A stretch of DNA of 64,000 bases from Aestuariibacter salexigens DSM 15300 (GCF_000429145.1 NZ_AUBH01000010.1:1-64000); one strand, 5' to 3'. Shown: positions 27,598 through 37,721, counted from the stretch's first letter. Notes: generated by a model not told the origin, from the letters alone. A program made the numbers and translations.

Positions 27598-27714
27598 ATG
27601 TTGCGGGTAGTATCTGCCTCAGCACATTATGAGCTACATAAAAGTATGCCGGTGCTCGGCTTTAAATGTGACAAACTACAAAAAAGTAGTGACTTCATTC
27701 ACTTGAGGGGATAA
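27598..27714 (+). CDS. Possible small protein of 38 residues
   Basis: A short frame with an unusually good ribosome-binding site: GGGAGG at 27586-27591, 6 nt before ATG 27598. It encodes 38 residues with two cysteine-free basic stretches, one Cys, no membrane segment and no family I recognise. Its last 20 bases overlap the 3' end of the opposite-strand M24 peptidase gene. It could equally be chance or a gene remnant. Confidence 0.3.
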   Translation: MLRVVSASAHYELHKSMPVLGFKCDKLQKSSDFIHLRG

Positions 27715-28990
27715 GAATTAGTGATTGTTGAGGTGGGATCAGGAATTCTGCACCATCGTCGGTGATCACAACCATGTCTTCTACCGATATCGTTTTAAAC
27801 GTGCCGTCATCACGCAGCCAGCTATGAAAGCCATCAAAGGCAAAGGTCATTCCCGCGCGTAGTTTTCGCTGCGAAGCGGGCCGCACTTCAGGGCTTTGAG
27901 AACCGCCTAAGTTGGGCCCCGTATCATGAGCCACATAGCCGACGGGATGCCCGGTACTCCACATCACATGCTCAGAGCCTGTACGCTGCATAACGGCTCT
28001 TTGTGCTGAATCAACGTCGACACCTCTAACGCCGGGGCGCATCGCCGCGAAAGCAGCGTTTCTGCCTTCTACTGCACTTTGCCAATAGTGTTGAATATTC
28101 TCCGGCGGGTCTGTCTCACCGGGTTTTAGTACATAAGCGAATCGCTGGATATCAGTGACCCAGCGATGATGGACGCGAATGCCAAAATCGGTCTGGATCA
28201 CATCACCGGGCATGATCACTTTGTCGGTCGCGTGAGAATGTCCGCGATCCTGACCGGAATTCACGTTGGGGTTTTGGTCCGGCGCCCAGGCATCAGTGAC
28301 CCCATGTTCTGCCATTTTCATTTTCAAAAACTGGGCGACATCGGCATCCGTTGTTTTACCCGGAATAACCGTAGCGTATGCCTCTCGCTGCCATTTTTCA
28401 GTCAGTTCGGCGGCTTGGCGCATAATCTCAACTTCTTCCGGAAGCTTAATTGCGAGCCACTGATACACCAGTTCTTCTGAGCTGACGAGACGTTTCGCCA
28501 GCGAAGCCCCCAGTGTTTGCTCGAGCGCGATGTGCTGGGAGTGAGTCAAGCCATCTGCCTGCGCGTTTGTTGATGATGTATTGACGGCGATGCGTGTAAA
28601 TTTCGCTGATTTAATAAATTGACTCGCGACATCCAGCGCTGACTCTCCGCGGGGGACCGATATCACATTATTAACGATGCCCATCTCCGCCAGTGCTGTC
28701 GCTTCGCCTATCGGGCTGAATGCGATGGAATCAAACCCATTGTCAGCGAAGAAAAACATAAACACCGCCAATGAGCCTGCATTTTCGCAGCCGATATGGT
28801 CAGCAAGTGGATCATTGTTATTTTCACGACAAAGGATTAACCATGCATCAATGTCGGCACGCTGCATGGCGTCAGGAAGAAGTTGTTGAATACGCTGTTT
28901 TCTGATGTCAAACCAGGGTGAAGGGTCACTCCAGTTAGAAGCGACAGCGGAGTTAACGAGTAATGAAAGTATAAATAGGATTCTGAGCAT
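27695..28990 (-). CDS. Exported M24-family (Xaa-Pro aminopeptidase/creatinase-like) protein
   Basis: A protein of about 431 residues with an N-terminal signal peptide (MLRILFILSLLVNSAVA) and a pita-bread M24 fold. The N-terminal creatinase-like domain is followed by metal-ligand candidates: two Asp in QTDFGIRVHHRWVTD, His in GHPVGYVAHDTGP, and Glu in ISVEDMVVI. The usual fourth-ligand Glu appears as Asp or is shifted (FAFDGFH), so peptidase activity is not certain. I start at ATG 28990 because it opens the signal peptide; an in-frame ATG at 29044 adds 18 residues. The gene is single. Confidence 0.8.
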   Translation of the reverse strand: MLRILFILSLLVNSAVASNWSDPSPWFDIRKQRIQQLLPDAMQRADIDAWLILCRENNNDPLADHIGCENAGSLAVFMFFFADNGFDSIAFSPIGEATALAEMGIVNNVISVPRGESALDVASQFIKSAKFTRIAVNTSSTNAQADGLTHSQHIALEQTLGASLAKRLVSSEELVYQWLAIKLPEEVEIMRQAAELTEKWQREAYATVIPGKTTDADVAQFLKMKMAEHGVTDAWAPDQNPNVNSGQDRGHSHATDKVIMPGDVIQTDFGIRVHHRWVTDIQRFAYVLKPGETDPPENIQHYWQSAVEGRNAAFAAMRPGVRGVDVDSAQRAVMQRTGSEHVMWSTGHPVGYVAHDTGPNLGGSQSPEVRPASQRKLRAGMTFAFDGFHSWLRDDGTFKTISVEDMVVITDDGAEFLIPPQQSLILIPSSE

Positions 28991-29202
28991 AATAGTTGGC
29001 ACGTGTTTTTTTCTCAGATTAATTGCCGGCTTAGCGACATTCAAGTGATGGTTTGTGGTGAATGAAGATTGAATTAATTCGTCATTTTTGCGTCAAAAAC
29101 AGAGGGTGCTGCTATTCGTTGAATAGGCATTTTTTTGTGATGAGCAGCCTGGCAAGTCCTGCAGCCAGGCACTACGCTTAAAGCAGTTGCATAGGGGGTG
29201 AT

Positions 29203-30396
29203 ATGAAGTATGTATTCCCGGTGATGGGGTTAATTGGCCTGTTGTTACTCGGTGGTTGTCAAAGTACTACCGAGGTAGTCAATGCACAACAGCCTGCACC
29301 CCACGACACATTAGATGACAAGGCGTTCAAAGACTACGTGCTGTACCGTCTGGAAACGCCAGAACAGATATTTGCGCTGGATGATGATGCCAAAGCATTT
29401 GTCAAAGATGTAATCCGCGAAATTGACGAACCTTCCGAGCGAATGGAAGCGCTGGTCGACAGTATCTTTGACCGATCAGAATTCAACTTGCTGTACAAAA
29501 ATGCGGCCAATACCACCGCCACTGATACATTCCATAATCGCGCTGCAAACTGCTTATCCATGTCAATTATGACCTATGCCATGGCGAGGGAGGCGGGCTT
29601 TGAGGTGCGTTTTCAGGACATCAAGATCCCCGAGTACTGGACCCGTCGCGAGGGGTTCAGTCTGTTGAACGGGCACATTAACCTGGTTATTTATCCGCAG
29701 GATGAGCCTAACATGGTGCGCCTGCTAAACACGGGGCTGGTGGTCGACTTTGACCCGCAAACCACACGCAATCACTTCCCAAAACAGATTGCTCGCAAGA
29801 AAACCATTATCTCTATGTTTTATAACAATAAGGGCGCAGATGCCTTGTTGGATGGCTCGTACAGTAAAGCCTATGCCTACTTCAGAGAAGCGATCAAAGT
29901 CGATCCCAGCTTTGACTCACCGTTTGTAAACCTCGGGTTCCTGTACCGATTAAATGAACATTATGAATTAGCTGAAAAAGCCTACAAGCAGGCAATCAGT
30001 ATCGATGAGGATAATCTCACCGCCTGGGAAAATTTGGCTATGTTGTATGAATACACGGGAGATATGCAGCTGGCCAATCAAATAAAAGAACGTGTGCATC
30101 ACAAACGGGATGATAATCCGTTTTACCACTTTATTTTGGGCGAACAAGAACTCGATACGGGCCATGTTGAAGATGCAATTCGTCACTACAGGCGTGCGTT
30201 AGCACTGGACAGTTCCAGACACGAAATTTACTTTGGAATGGCCAAAGCGTTTATGGCGCTGGGTGATGAAGAGCGCAGTCGGTACTATATTGAAATCGCT
30301 AAGCGCCGTGCCAAAACGGATCAGGATCAGGAACGCTATCAGGGCAAACTCGACCTGCTCAGCCAGCTAAACAGGGGTACTGCATCAAGTACCTGA
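29203..30396 (+). CDS. Lipoprotein with transglutaminase-like and TPR domains
   Basis: A 397-residue outer- or inner-membrane lipoprotein: signal peptide with lipobox LLGGC (Cys ~19), a transglutaminase-like domain (~50-190; NRAANCLSMSIMTYAMAREAG with a Cys, and GFSLLNGHINLV with a His), then at least four tetratricopeptide repeats (~205-385, such as ALLDGSYSKAYAYFREAIKV and AIRHYRRALAL). The Cys/His pair suggests a cysteine-protease-like fold, possibly inactive. The RBS GGGGGTG lies 4 nt before the ATG. It overlaps or nearly touches the M28 peptidase gene, so the two may work together on peptides in the envelope. Confidence 0.83.
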   Translation: MKYVFPVMGLIGLLLLGGCQSTTEVVNAQQPAPHDTLDDKAFKDYVLYRLETPEQIFALDDDAKAFVKDVIREIDEPSERMEALVDSIFDRSEFNLLYKNAANTTATDTFHNRAANCLSMSIMTYAMAREAGFEVRFQDIKIPEYWTRREGFSLLNGHINLVIYPQDEPNMVRLLNTGLVVDFDPQTTRNHFPKQIARKKTIISMFYNNKGADALLDGSYSKAYAYFREAIKVDPSFDSPFVNLGFLYRLNEHYELAEKAYKQAISIDEDNLTAWENLAMLYEYTGDMQLANQIKERVHHKRDDNPFYHFILGEQELDTGHVEDAIRHYRRALALDSSRHEIYFGMAKAFMALGDEERSRYYIEIAKRRAKTDQDQERYQGKLDLLSQLNRGTASST

Positions 30397-30410
30397 TTGT
30401 TTTTATCCTG

Positions 30411-31346
30411 ATGATAGTCAGCCTGTCCGCGCACTCACAGTGCGCGGATGTCAGCCCTCGTGGTCTAATTAATGATGACTCTCTGATGAGCGACCTGTAC
30501 GCCCTGGCTGATGATATGATGCAGGGACGACGAACCGGAACTCGGGGCGCTGCAATGGCCAGGCAGTATGTCGCTGCGCGCTTCACAGAGATAGGTCTGC
30601 AACCTGTCGCCAGGGATGACTACTTTCATCCATTCGACTACCCAAAGGTGGGAAGTGATATATCGGGAGTCAACGTGCTAGGCGTGGTACCCGGTGATGG
30701 TTTTTCTGGCAGGTTTATTGTCGTTACCGCCCATTATGACCATCTCGGCAAGCAGGGGGGACGGGTGTTCAACGGCGCCGACGATAACGCATCGGGCGTT
30801 GCCGCGATGTTGGCTCTGGCAGCAAGTATCAAGCAGCAGCCTTTGCCGTACAGTGTGCTTTTCCTGGCCACCGATGCCGAGGAGAAGGGCCTGTATGGTG
30901 CGAAAGCGTTCGTTGAGTCGCCGCCAGTGTCTCTTGACCAGATAGTGGCGAATCTCAATCTGGATATGCTTGGACAAGGCAAGCATCGATATAAGCTGTA
31001 TATCTCTGGTGCAGGCAGTCACCCCGCCTTTGAACAATTGATTGATGACACAGAAGCACTAGGAACGCTTTGCATTATCAAAGGTCATCGGGACGTTAGA
31101 CGAGGGTATGTGAATCGGCGTAATAATTATCGGCAGGCAAGCGATCACGGCGCATTCTTGCGCCACGACATACCCTATCTTTTCGTTGGTGTGGCAGAGC
31201 ATGGGACGTATCACACTGATGAAGATTCGGCTGAGTCTATCCCGCCGGCGTTTTATCAGGCGGCCACCGAGGCCAGCCTGATATTGCTGCGAAAAATGGC
31301 AAATATAACGTTTACGCCACGCCAAGTTCGCGAAGACGTTCCTTGA
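30411..31346 (+). CDS. Exported M28-family metallopeptidase (start uncertain)
   Basis: An aminopeptidase-like zinc protein with the M28 ligands in order: His and Asp in HYDHLG, Asp in NGADDNASG, Glu in TDAEEKG, Asp in NLDMLG and His in EHGTYHTDED. From ATG 30411 it has 311 residues and only half a signal peptide. The frame stays open upstream, and codons from 30384 read IKYLIVFILMIVSLSAHS, a full signal peptide, with AGGGG 6 nt before the ATC at 30384. No ATG, GTG or TTG starts there. An AUC start, or a lost ATG, is therefore possible; the true start may be 30384, overlapping the TPR gene by 13 nt. The 3' end overlaps the convergent oxygenase gene. Confidence 0.85.
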   Translation: MIVSLSAHSQCADVSPRGLINDDSLMSDLYALADDMMQGRRTGTRGAAMARQYVAARFTEIGLQPVARDDYFHPFDYPKVGSDISGVNVLGVVPGDGFSGRFIVVTAHYDHLGKQGGRVFNGADDNASGVAAMLALAASIKQQPLPYSVLFLATDAEEKGLYGAKAFVESPPVSLDQIVANLNLDMLGQGKHRYKLYISGAGSHPAFEQLIDDTEALGTLCIIKGHRDVRRGYVNRRNNYRQASDHGAFLRHDIPYLFVGVAEHGTYHTDEDSAESIPPAFYQAATEASLILLRKMANITFTPRQVREDVP

Positions 31347-32151
31347 GATAGCTGTCTGCTGTATAGCGGTCTGACAGCACCACATCAGGTCGGGGATGCA
31401 GGAACAGAGGCAGTGATATACGTGAACGCGTCACATCCATACCTTGTGGGTTGATCACGCGGTGCGTCGTTGACGGGAACCAGCCACCGCTGGCTTCCTG
31501 TAACATGTCACCGATATTCACGATTAAATTTCCGAAGTCGCAGGGCACATCCAGCCAGTTTCCGTCTTTTCCTTTTACCTGTAGACCCGGCTCGTTGGCA
31601 GCCGGCAGGACGGTCAACAGATTGATATCCTCATGGGCCGCGGCGCGAATCGCGTCTGGCTCCTCGTCACCTGTCAGCGGCGGGTAGTGTAAAACGCGCA
31701 GCAGCGTTTGCTCGCTGTCTTTGATCATATGCGACAAAGGTTCACGATAGTTAGCTGCAACCTCAGCAGGTGAATGGGCTTCAACCCAATTGAGCAGTTC
31801 TGCGGCCAGGCCAGTTGCGGCTTGGTAATAATCAGCAAGCTGCTGTTTTAGTGCAGTCGGACATTTTCCCCACGGGTAATAGTGGAAGTATTCTTTAATA
31901 TCTTTCTTTTTAAAACCTTTGGCGACCTCAGACACTTCTATCGGGAAAAAGCCGTCCTGTGTGTCTTTATTAAACAGAAAGTCATGTTTTTCTTCGCTGT
32001 CGAAGAAAGCTTGCCAACTGGTGTAGATATCATCGACCTGCTGTTGCTTGATAGGATGATTTTTCAATACACCAAACCCGGTTTCCCGTAGTGACTCAAC
32101 AAACTTTTTGTCAGCGTCAGGCGCCAGATAATCAACTGCTTCTAGTTTCAT
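31312..32151 (-). CDS. 2-oxoglutarate/Fe(II) oxygenase, isopenicillin N synthase-like
   Basis: A 279-residue non-haem iron dioxygenase of the isopenicillin N synthase-like group. The iron triad is His and Asp in AHEDINLL and His in STTHRVINP; the 2-oxoglutarate clamp is RSRISLPLF. The N-terminal DIOX-type region contains GFGVLKNHPI. The substrate is unknown; relatives include ethylene-forming and gibberellin-type enzymes and many uncharacterised bacterial proteins. Its last 35 bases overlap the end of the convergent M28 peptidase gene. No terminator is seen between them. Confidence 0.87.
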   Translation of the reverse strand: MKLEAVDYLAPDADKKFVESLRETGFGVLKNHPIKQQQVDDIYTSWQAFFDSEEKHDFLFNKDTQDGFFPIEVSEVAKGFKKKDIKEYFHYYPWGKCPTALKQQLADYYQAATGLAAELLNWVEAHSPAEVAANYREPLSHMIKDSEQTLLRVLHYPPLTGDEEPDAIRAAAHEDINLLTVLPAANEPGLQVKGKDGNWLDVPCDFGNLIVNIGDMLQEASGGWFPSTTHRVINPQGMDVTRSRISLPLFLHPRPDVVLSDRYTADSYLKERLRELGVA

Positions 32152-32261
32152 AAAATCTCTCTACTTAGCTTTGCGGCACATTATAGTGACTAAACCCATC
32201 GCGCCAAGCGCGGGCCGCATTATTTATGTCTTTCTGCTGTCAAGGTTGATGCAGGTCAAGC

Positions 32262-33473
32262 TTATCCAAGACTGACGAAAAATCCGGCCAGCGCAGCACT
32301 CATGAGGTTGGCCAGCGTCGCAGCCAGAACAGCCTTCAGTCCCAGGCGAGCAATTTCCTGACGACGGTTAGGCGCCAGAACGCCAATGCCGCCCATCAGA
32401 ATGGCAATAGACGAAAAGTTGGCAAAGCCGCACAGGGCGAAGGTCACAGTTGCCTGAGTTTGTGCTGATAGCTGCTCTTTGTAGTTCATGAAGTCCAGAT
32501 AGGCGACGAATTCGTTAACCACCACTTTCTGACCAATGAAGCTGCCCGCCAGCTGGGCTTCCTGCCACGGCACGCCAATCAAAAATGCCAGCGGCTGGAA
32601 CACGTATCCCAGCAGCAGCTGGAAGGTGACGTCTTCAAATCCAAACAGGGCGCCGACCCAGCCGATCATGCCATTTAACAGTGCGATCAGAGCAATAAAG
32701 GCCAATAGCATAGCGCCGACGTTGAAGGCAAGCTGCATGCCCGAAGTGGCGCCGTGCGCGGCAGCATCAAATATATTGGCGTAGCTTTCAGTGTCTGATT
32801 TAACTTCTTCCAGCTCATTCTTTGCCTGTTCAGTCTCCGGCATCATCAGTTTGGCCATCAGCAACCCGCCAGGGGCCGCCATGAAACTTGCTGCTAGCAG
32901 GTACTTAAGCTCGACGCCCAATCCTGCATAGCCTGCCATCACTGAACCGGCAATTGACGCCAGTCCGCCTACCATAATCGCGAACAGCTCTGAACTGGTC
33001 ATACGCGGGATAAAAGGTTTTACCACCAGAGGGGCTTCAGTCTGGCCAACAAATATGTTTGCTGCTGCTGACATTGATTCCGGACGACTGGTACGCAACA
33101 CCAGTTGTAGAAAACCACCAATGATACGGATGACCCAGGACATCACCCCAAGGTGATAAAGCACCGTGATCAGTGACGAGAAGAACACAATGATGGGCAG
33201 TACGTTAAAGGCAAAAATAAACGCCAGCGACTTGTCACCAATGGGGCCGAACAAAAACGTGATCCCTTCATTACCATAGGCAATGATGTTGGCCACGAAT
33301 TCGGTCATGGCCAGTAGCATTTGAATGCCGGGCTCAAAGTACAACACGAAAGCACCTAACAAGGCCTGGATAGCGAAGGCACCACTCACTGTTCGCCACT
33401 TGATATGACGTTTGTGAGATGAAAGTAAGAAGGCAACGCCAAGAAGAAATGCAATTCCAAGAAGACTGATCAT
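32262..33473 (-). CDS. nupC: NupC-type concentrative nucleoside transporter
   Basis: A 403-residue inner-membrane transporter of the CNT family, which imports nucleosides with H+ or Na+. It has about ten membrane helices and the family motif [12 protein letters not shown], plus [15 protein letters not shown]-like sequence near the C-terminus. It is 36 bp downstream of udk on the same strand. The pair makes a nucleoside import and salvage unit. Regulation is not visible. Confidence 0.92.
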   Translation of the reverse strand: MISLLGIAFLLGVAFLLSSHKRHIKWRTVSGAFAIQALLGAFVLYFEPGIQMLLAMTEFVANIIAYGNEGITFLFGPIGDKSLAFIFAFNVLPIIVFFSSLITVLYHLGVMSWVIRIIGGFLQLVLRTSRPESMSAAANIFVGQTEAPLVVKPFIPRMTSSELFAIMVGGLASIAGSVMAGYAGLGVELKYLLAASFMAAPGGLLMAKLMMPETEQAKNELEEVKSDTESYANIFDAAAHGATSGMQLAFNVGAMLLAFIALIALLNGMIGWVGALFGFEDVTFQLLLGYVFQPLAFLIGVPWQEAQLAGSFIGQKVVVNEFVAYLDFMNYKEQLSAQTQATVTFALCGFANFSSIAILMGGIGVLAPNRRQEIARLGLKAVLAATLANLMSAALAGFFVSLG

Positions 33474-33509
33474 TATTATTTTTATTCCTGTGATCTAACT
33501 GCGAGCAGA

Positions 33510-34133
33510 TTAAAGCAACGCTTGTTGAATATGCGAGCGTATTACATCCAGTGCAATTAAGTTCTCGCCGCCCTGAGTAACAATGACATCAGCGGTAAAG
33601 CGGCTTGGCTCAATGAACTGATGATACATGGGCTTTACCGTACTTTCATACTGAATTGCTACCGATTCCAGAGAACGGCCACGTTCTTTTACGTCACGCA
33701 TCATTCTGCGCATCAGACAGATATCCAACGGCGTATCGATGAATATTTTCACATCATACAAGGGTAAAAGCTCAGGAGTCGCCAACAGCATTATGCCTTC
33801 GAGAATAATGACCGGTGCTGGTTCAAGTTTTTCAGTGTGGGGCAAGCGCGTATGGGTTTTGAAACAATAAAACGGATAGTCAATCGCCTGTCCTGATTTG
33901 AGCTGTTGCAAGTGCTCACACAGCAATTCATGCTCAAAAGCATTGGGATGATCGTAGTTATTACGCTCACGTTCCTCCATTGGCAGGTGGTCTTGTGCCC
34001 GGTAATAATGGTCTTCTCGCAGGATTTGTACCGGTCTTCCTTCAATGCTAAACATGTTCAGCAGGTTTTCTGTAAACAGTGATTTTCCTGACCCTGATGC
34101 GCCGGAAATGGCGATAATAAGTGGCGATTGCAT
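33510..34133 (-). CDS. udk: Uridine kinase
   Basis: A 207-residue kinase that phosphorylates uridine and cytidine. The Walker A motif GASGSGKS lies near residue 9, REDHYYRAQDHLPMEER and NYDHPNAFEH follow, and FIDTPLDICLMRRMMRDVKERGRS is close to E. coli Udk. I start at ATG 34133 (MQSPLIIAISG); an upstream in-frame ATG at 34169 adds 12 unconserved residues. Encoded just before nupC, it traps the imported nucleosides as nucleotides. Confidence 0.93.
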   Translation of the reverse strand: MQSPLIIAISGASGSGKSLFTENLLNMFSIEGRPVQILREDHYYRAQDHLPMEERERNNYDHPNAFEHELLCEHLQQLKSGQAIDYPFYCFKTHTRLPHTEKLEPAPVIILEGIMLLATPELLPLYDVKIFIDTPLDICLMRRMMRDVKERGRSLESVAIQYESTVKPMYHQFIEPSRFTADVIVTQGGENLIALDVIRSHIQQALL

Positions 34134-34494
34134 GCGAGTAATATGTGAGCTGGCTAAATCTGTGCGCAAAGATACTAATTAACGAGCTAAAAGTCAGGTG
34201 AAAAGTGCGCAGATAATGATCTCTTTAGTGATTTTTCGCCGTTTTTGGTGTAGTGTACGCGCCGGCAAAACAGAAGCTTGTGTATAGTTTTTGCTGCGCC
34301 AAATCATGTGAAAAAAGTACGACGACTGGTTAGACCAGGTAGGCTGCGGGCTGTAGCGACACAGCATGTTTTTTCATCATGTTTTGGCAGTGGACATCAG
34401 AGATTGCTTGGTCAATACTTGAGCAATAGCAGTAATAAAACTGCAATATTTCTCAATAAGAATATATACACACACAACTACTAGGAAATACAAC
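34134..34494. other. Divergent intergenic region between udk and the TonB receptor gene
   Basis: About 360 bases without a gene. TTGAGC (34419-34424) and TGCAAT (34442-34447), 17 bp apart, make a weak promoter for the receptor. AGGAAATACAAC gives its ribosome-binding site. A small hairpin CTGGTTAGACCAG lies near 34326. Confidence 0.35.
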
Positions 34495-37400
34495 ATGTTC
34501 AAATCAGCGAAACTCAATCGCGTTGCGATTGCGGTTGCTGTGTCTGTGGGCTTATCTGGCCCAGCTCTGGCACAGGAAACCACTGCGGGTATCGGCGGTA
34601 CGGTTATTACCTCATCCGGCGAACTGGCAGCTGGCGCCACAATCACCATCACTGACACTCGTACTGGCAACACTCGTGTTATCACTGCCAACGACACTGG
34701 CCGTTATAACCTGCGTGGTCTGTCGGTCGGCGGTCCTTACACTGTAGTGGTAACGGACTCTCGCGGTAGCAAGACGGTCAATGATGTTTACCTGACGCTG
34801 GGTGAAAACCTGGCCTTGAATATCGGTCTTGAGTCTCAGGCCGCTGTTGAGAAAATCGTTGTAACCGGCTCTGTGGTTAACTCAGCATACGGTGCCGATG
34901 GCCCAGTTGCTAACTTCGGTCTGGAAGACCTGGAGTATGCACCAGCGATTAACCGTGACATCAAAGACGTTATCGCCATCGACCCTCGTGTTTATATCGA
35001 CGAAGGTTTCAACGATGCGGTTCAGTGTGCGGGTTCAAACTCTCGCTTCAACAGCCTGACGGTTGACGGTATCCGTACCAACGATAACTTCGGTCTGAAC
35101 AGCAACGGTTATCCGACTGTTCGTATCCCATTCTCTTATGACTCAATCAGCCAGGTAGCTGTAGAGTTGGCACCTTTCGACGTTCAGTACGGTGGTTTCA
35201 CTGCCTGTACCATCAACGCGGTAACCAAATCTGGTACCAACGAGCTGAAAGGTAGTGTGTTCTATGACTACACCAGCGACTCACTGCGTGGTGACAAGCT
35301 GCAAGGCAACGACGTAAACGTCGGTGACTTTGACGAAGACCGTTACGGTTTCAACGTCGGCTTCCCAATTCTGAAAGACAAATTGTTCTTCTTCGGTAGC
35401 TACGAAAAGCTGGAAGGTTCACAGCTATTCGATCGTGGCGCTGCTGATTCTAATGCCGCAGTACCTGTTCTAGGTGTGTCTCAGGCTCAGTTAGACCGTA
35501 TCGAGCAGATCGCCCGTGACCTGTATGGCTACGATCCAGGCCCATTCGTATCCAGCCTGCCGGTTGAAGACGAAAAGATCATGGCTAAAATCGACTGGAA
35601 CATCAGCGATAATCACCGCTTCGCGTTAGTGTATAACTACAACGACGGTGACACAGTTCGTGAATCAGATGGCGATTCAAACGAGTTTGAATTCTCCAAC
35701 CACTACTACCGTCAGCGCGGTGAGTGGGAGTCATACGTTGGTTCACTGTACTCAGACTGGACAGATAACTTCTCTACTGAACTGCGTATCGGTACGTCAG
35801 ATTTTGAAGCATTCGTCGATCCGCTGGGCGGCACTGACTTCGGTGAAGTGCAGATTCGTACCTCTAACAACGGCTCACGCGCCACAGTTTACCTTGGAGC
35901 GGACGATTCTCGTCATGCTAACAAGCTTAAGTATTCAACAGATACTCTCAAGCTGACCGGTACGTATATCGCTGGTGACCACGTTATCTCTGCTGGTTTC
36001 GAGCATGAGTCTCTGGACGTATTCAACCTGTTCATCCAGGAAGCACAGGGTGAGTATCGCTTTAGCTCAATCGACGATTTCGAAGCGGGTACACCTAACC
36101 GCATTACTTACGAAAACGCGGCGGGTTCAAATAACCCGAATGATGCAGCAGCAAGCTTCTCTTACGACATCAGCACATTATATGTGCAGGATGAGTACTA
36201 CTGGCTTGACCAGGACATGACTATCACTTTCGGTCTTCGTTATGACTGGTACTCAAGTGATGATGTTCCTCCTTTGAACCCAATCGTAGAAGACCTTTAT
36301 GGTTTCTCTAACCAGCAAAACCTGGACGGTCTTGATCTGCTGCAGCCTCGTTTAGGTGTTAACTGGCAGTATGATGAGAACTGGGAAATCCGTGGTGGTA
36401 TCGGTCTTTACTCTGGTGGTAACCCGAACGTTTGGATTTCAAACAACTACTCAAACAACGGCGTGATCCAGCTGGAAAACCAGGACCGTTCTGGTACCTC
36501 AGTATTCGACATGGCATTCACCGGTCAGGGACGTCCAATCTACGACATCCCACAAGAGCTGTTTGATGCCGTGGCAAATGGTCAGGGTCGTAATGGTGGT
36601 ATCAACTTCCAGGATCCTAACTTCGAAATCCCGTCAGAGTGGAAATATGCGTTGGGTGCCACTTACACCTTTGACAACGACATGATCCTGATGATGGATT
36701 ACCTGTATAGCAAGAAGCAGGACGCAGCCATTATCAGCGATGCAACCCGCTTATTGGTAGGTAGTGCACCTGACGGTCGTCCTGTATATGACAGCGTAAA
36801 CGGTCGTTCACAGGACTTCATGCTGACAAATGTTAAGGGCGATTCTGGTGAGTCGACTACTGTGTCATTTGCTCTGCAGCAGTCAATGGATAACGGTGTA
36901 GACTGGTCCGTGTCTTATGCTTACGTAGATGCAACCGACGTTAGCCCAATGACCAGCTCTGTAGCGTTTTCTAACTATATCAGCCCAGCTGTATATGATG
37001 CAGAAAACCCAGGCGCTGCGACGTCAAACTACGAGATCCCACACCGCTTTACGTTCCGTCTGAGCTACTCTCACGAGTTCTTCGACGGTTACGACACGCG
37101 CATCACTGTTTTCGGCCGTGCCAACCAGGGTCGTCCGTACAGCTTTGCGTTTGACGGTGACCCAGGCTTTGGTAGTTCTGTGGGCTTCATCAGCCACAAC
37201 CTGGTATATATCCCAGAAGTTAACGATGCAAACGTCGTATATGGTGAAGATTTCGATCTGGCTGCATTCAACCAGTTCATCGAAGACCAAGGGCTTGCTC
37301 GCGGCGAAATTATGGCCCGTAACAGCAAGAACAGCGACTGGTGGACCAAGTTCGACCTGCGCGTAAGCCAGGAGTTCAAAGGCTTCATGGACGGTCATAA

Positions 37401-37623
37401 AGGTGAAGCGTTCTTCGTGATCGAGAACTTCGGCAACTTCCTGAACGATGACTGGGGCGTACTAGAGGAAGCAAGCTTCCCACGTACACAGCCAATCGTC
37501 GATGCGTCAATCAACGGCAACGGCCAGTTCGTGTACAACGAATTTATCACGCCTGGACTTGAGTCTGTTGTATCTGATGCGTCTCTGTACGAAATCCGTC
37601 TGGGTGTTCGTTACAGATTCTAA
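34495..37623 (+). CDS. Oar-like TonB-dependent outer membrane receptor
   Basis: A 1042-residue outer-membrane transporter. The signal peptide ends at ALA-QE. A carboxypeptidase regulatory-like (beta-sandwich) domain (~30-110) comes next, then VEKIVVTGS, which starts the plug domain, then a large beta-barrel ending in IRLGVRYRF with terminal Phe. This matches the Oar family, first described in Myxococcus and widespread in Alteromonadales and Xanthomonadales; the ligand is usually unknown. Strong codon bias suggests abundant expression. It is transcribed alone, with a strong terminator. Confidence 0.9.
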   Translation: MFKSAKLNRVAIAVAVSVGLSGPALAQETTAGIGGTVITSSGELAAGATITITDTRTGNTRVITANDTGRYNLRGLSVGGPYTVVVTDSRGSKTVNDVYLTLGENLALNIGLESQAAVEKIVVTGSVVNSAYGADGPVANFGLEDLEYAPAINRDIKDVIAIDPRVYIDEGFNDAVQCAGSNSRFNSLTVDGIRTNDNFGLNSNGYPTVRIPFSYDSISQVAVELAPFDVQYGGFTACTINAVTKSGTNELKGSVFYDYTSDSLRGDKLQGNDVNVGDFDEDRYGFNVGFPILKDKLFFFGSYEKLEGSQLFDRGAADSNAAVPVLGVSQAQLDRIEQIARDLYGYDPGPFVSSLPVEDEKIMAKIDWNISDNHRFALVYNYNDGDTVRESDGDSNEFEFSNHYYRQRGEWESYVGSLYSDWTDNFSTELRIGTSDFEAFVDPLGGTDFGEVQIRTSNNGSRATVYLGADDSRHANKLKYSTDTLKLTGTYIAGDHVISAGFEHESLDVFNLFIQEAQGEYRFSSIDDFEAGTPNRITYENAAGSNNPNDAAASFSYDISTLYVQDEYYWLDQDMTITFGLRYDWYSSDDVPPLNPIVEDLYGFSNQQNLDGLDLLQPRLGVNWQYDENWEIRGGIGLYSGGNPNVWISNNYSNNGVIQLENQDRSGTSVFDMAFTGQGRPIYDIPQELFDAVANGQGRNGGINFQDPNFEIPSEWKYALGATYTFDNDMILMMDYLYSKKQDAAIISDATRLLVGSAPDGRPVYDSVNGRSQDFMLTNVKGDSGESTTVSFALQQSMDNGVDWSVSYAYVDATDVSPMTSSVAFSNYISPAVYDAENPGAATSNYEIPHRFTFRLSYSHEFFDGYDTRITVFGRANQGRPYSFAFDGDPGFGSSVGFISHNLVYIPEVNDANVVYGEDFDLAAFNQFIEDQGLARGEIMARNSKNSDWWTKFDLRVSQEFKGFMDGHKGEAFFVIENFGNFLNDDWGVLEEASFPRTQPIVDASINGNGQFVYNEFITPGLESVVSDASLYEIRLGVRYRF

Positions 37624-37641
37624 TCAGGCTATCTGATATGA

Positions 37642-37674
37642 AAAAAAACCGGCTCACACTGAGCCGGTTTTTTT
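37642..37674. terminator. Terminator of the TonB receptor gene
   Basis: A-tract plus CCGGCTCA (to 37656), loop CAC, TGAGCCGG and T-tract to 37674. It is symmetric enough to serve the convergent argR as well. Confidence 0.93.
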
Positions 37675-37721
37675 ACGTCTGGAACTTACTTCAAGACAGA
37701 TGGACTAGTTTTATTTAACGC

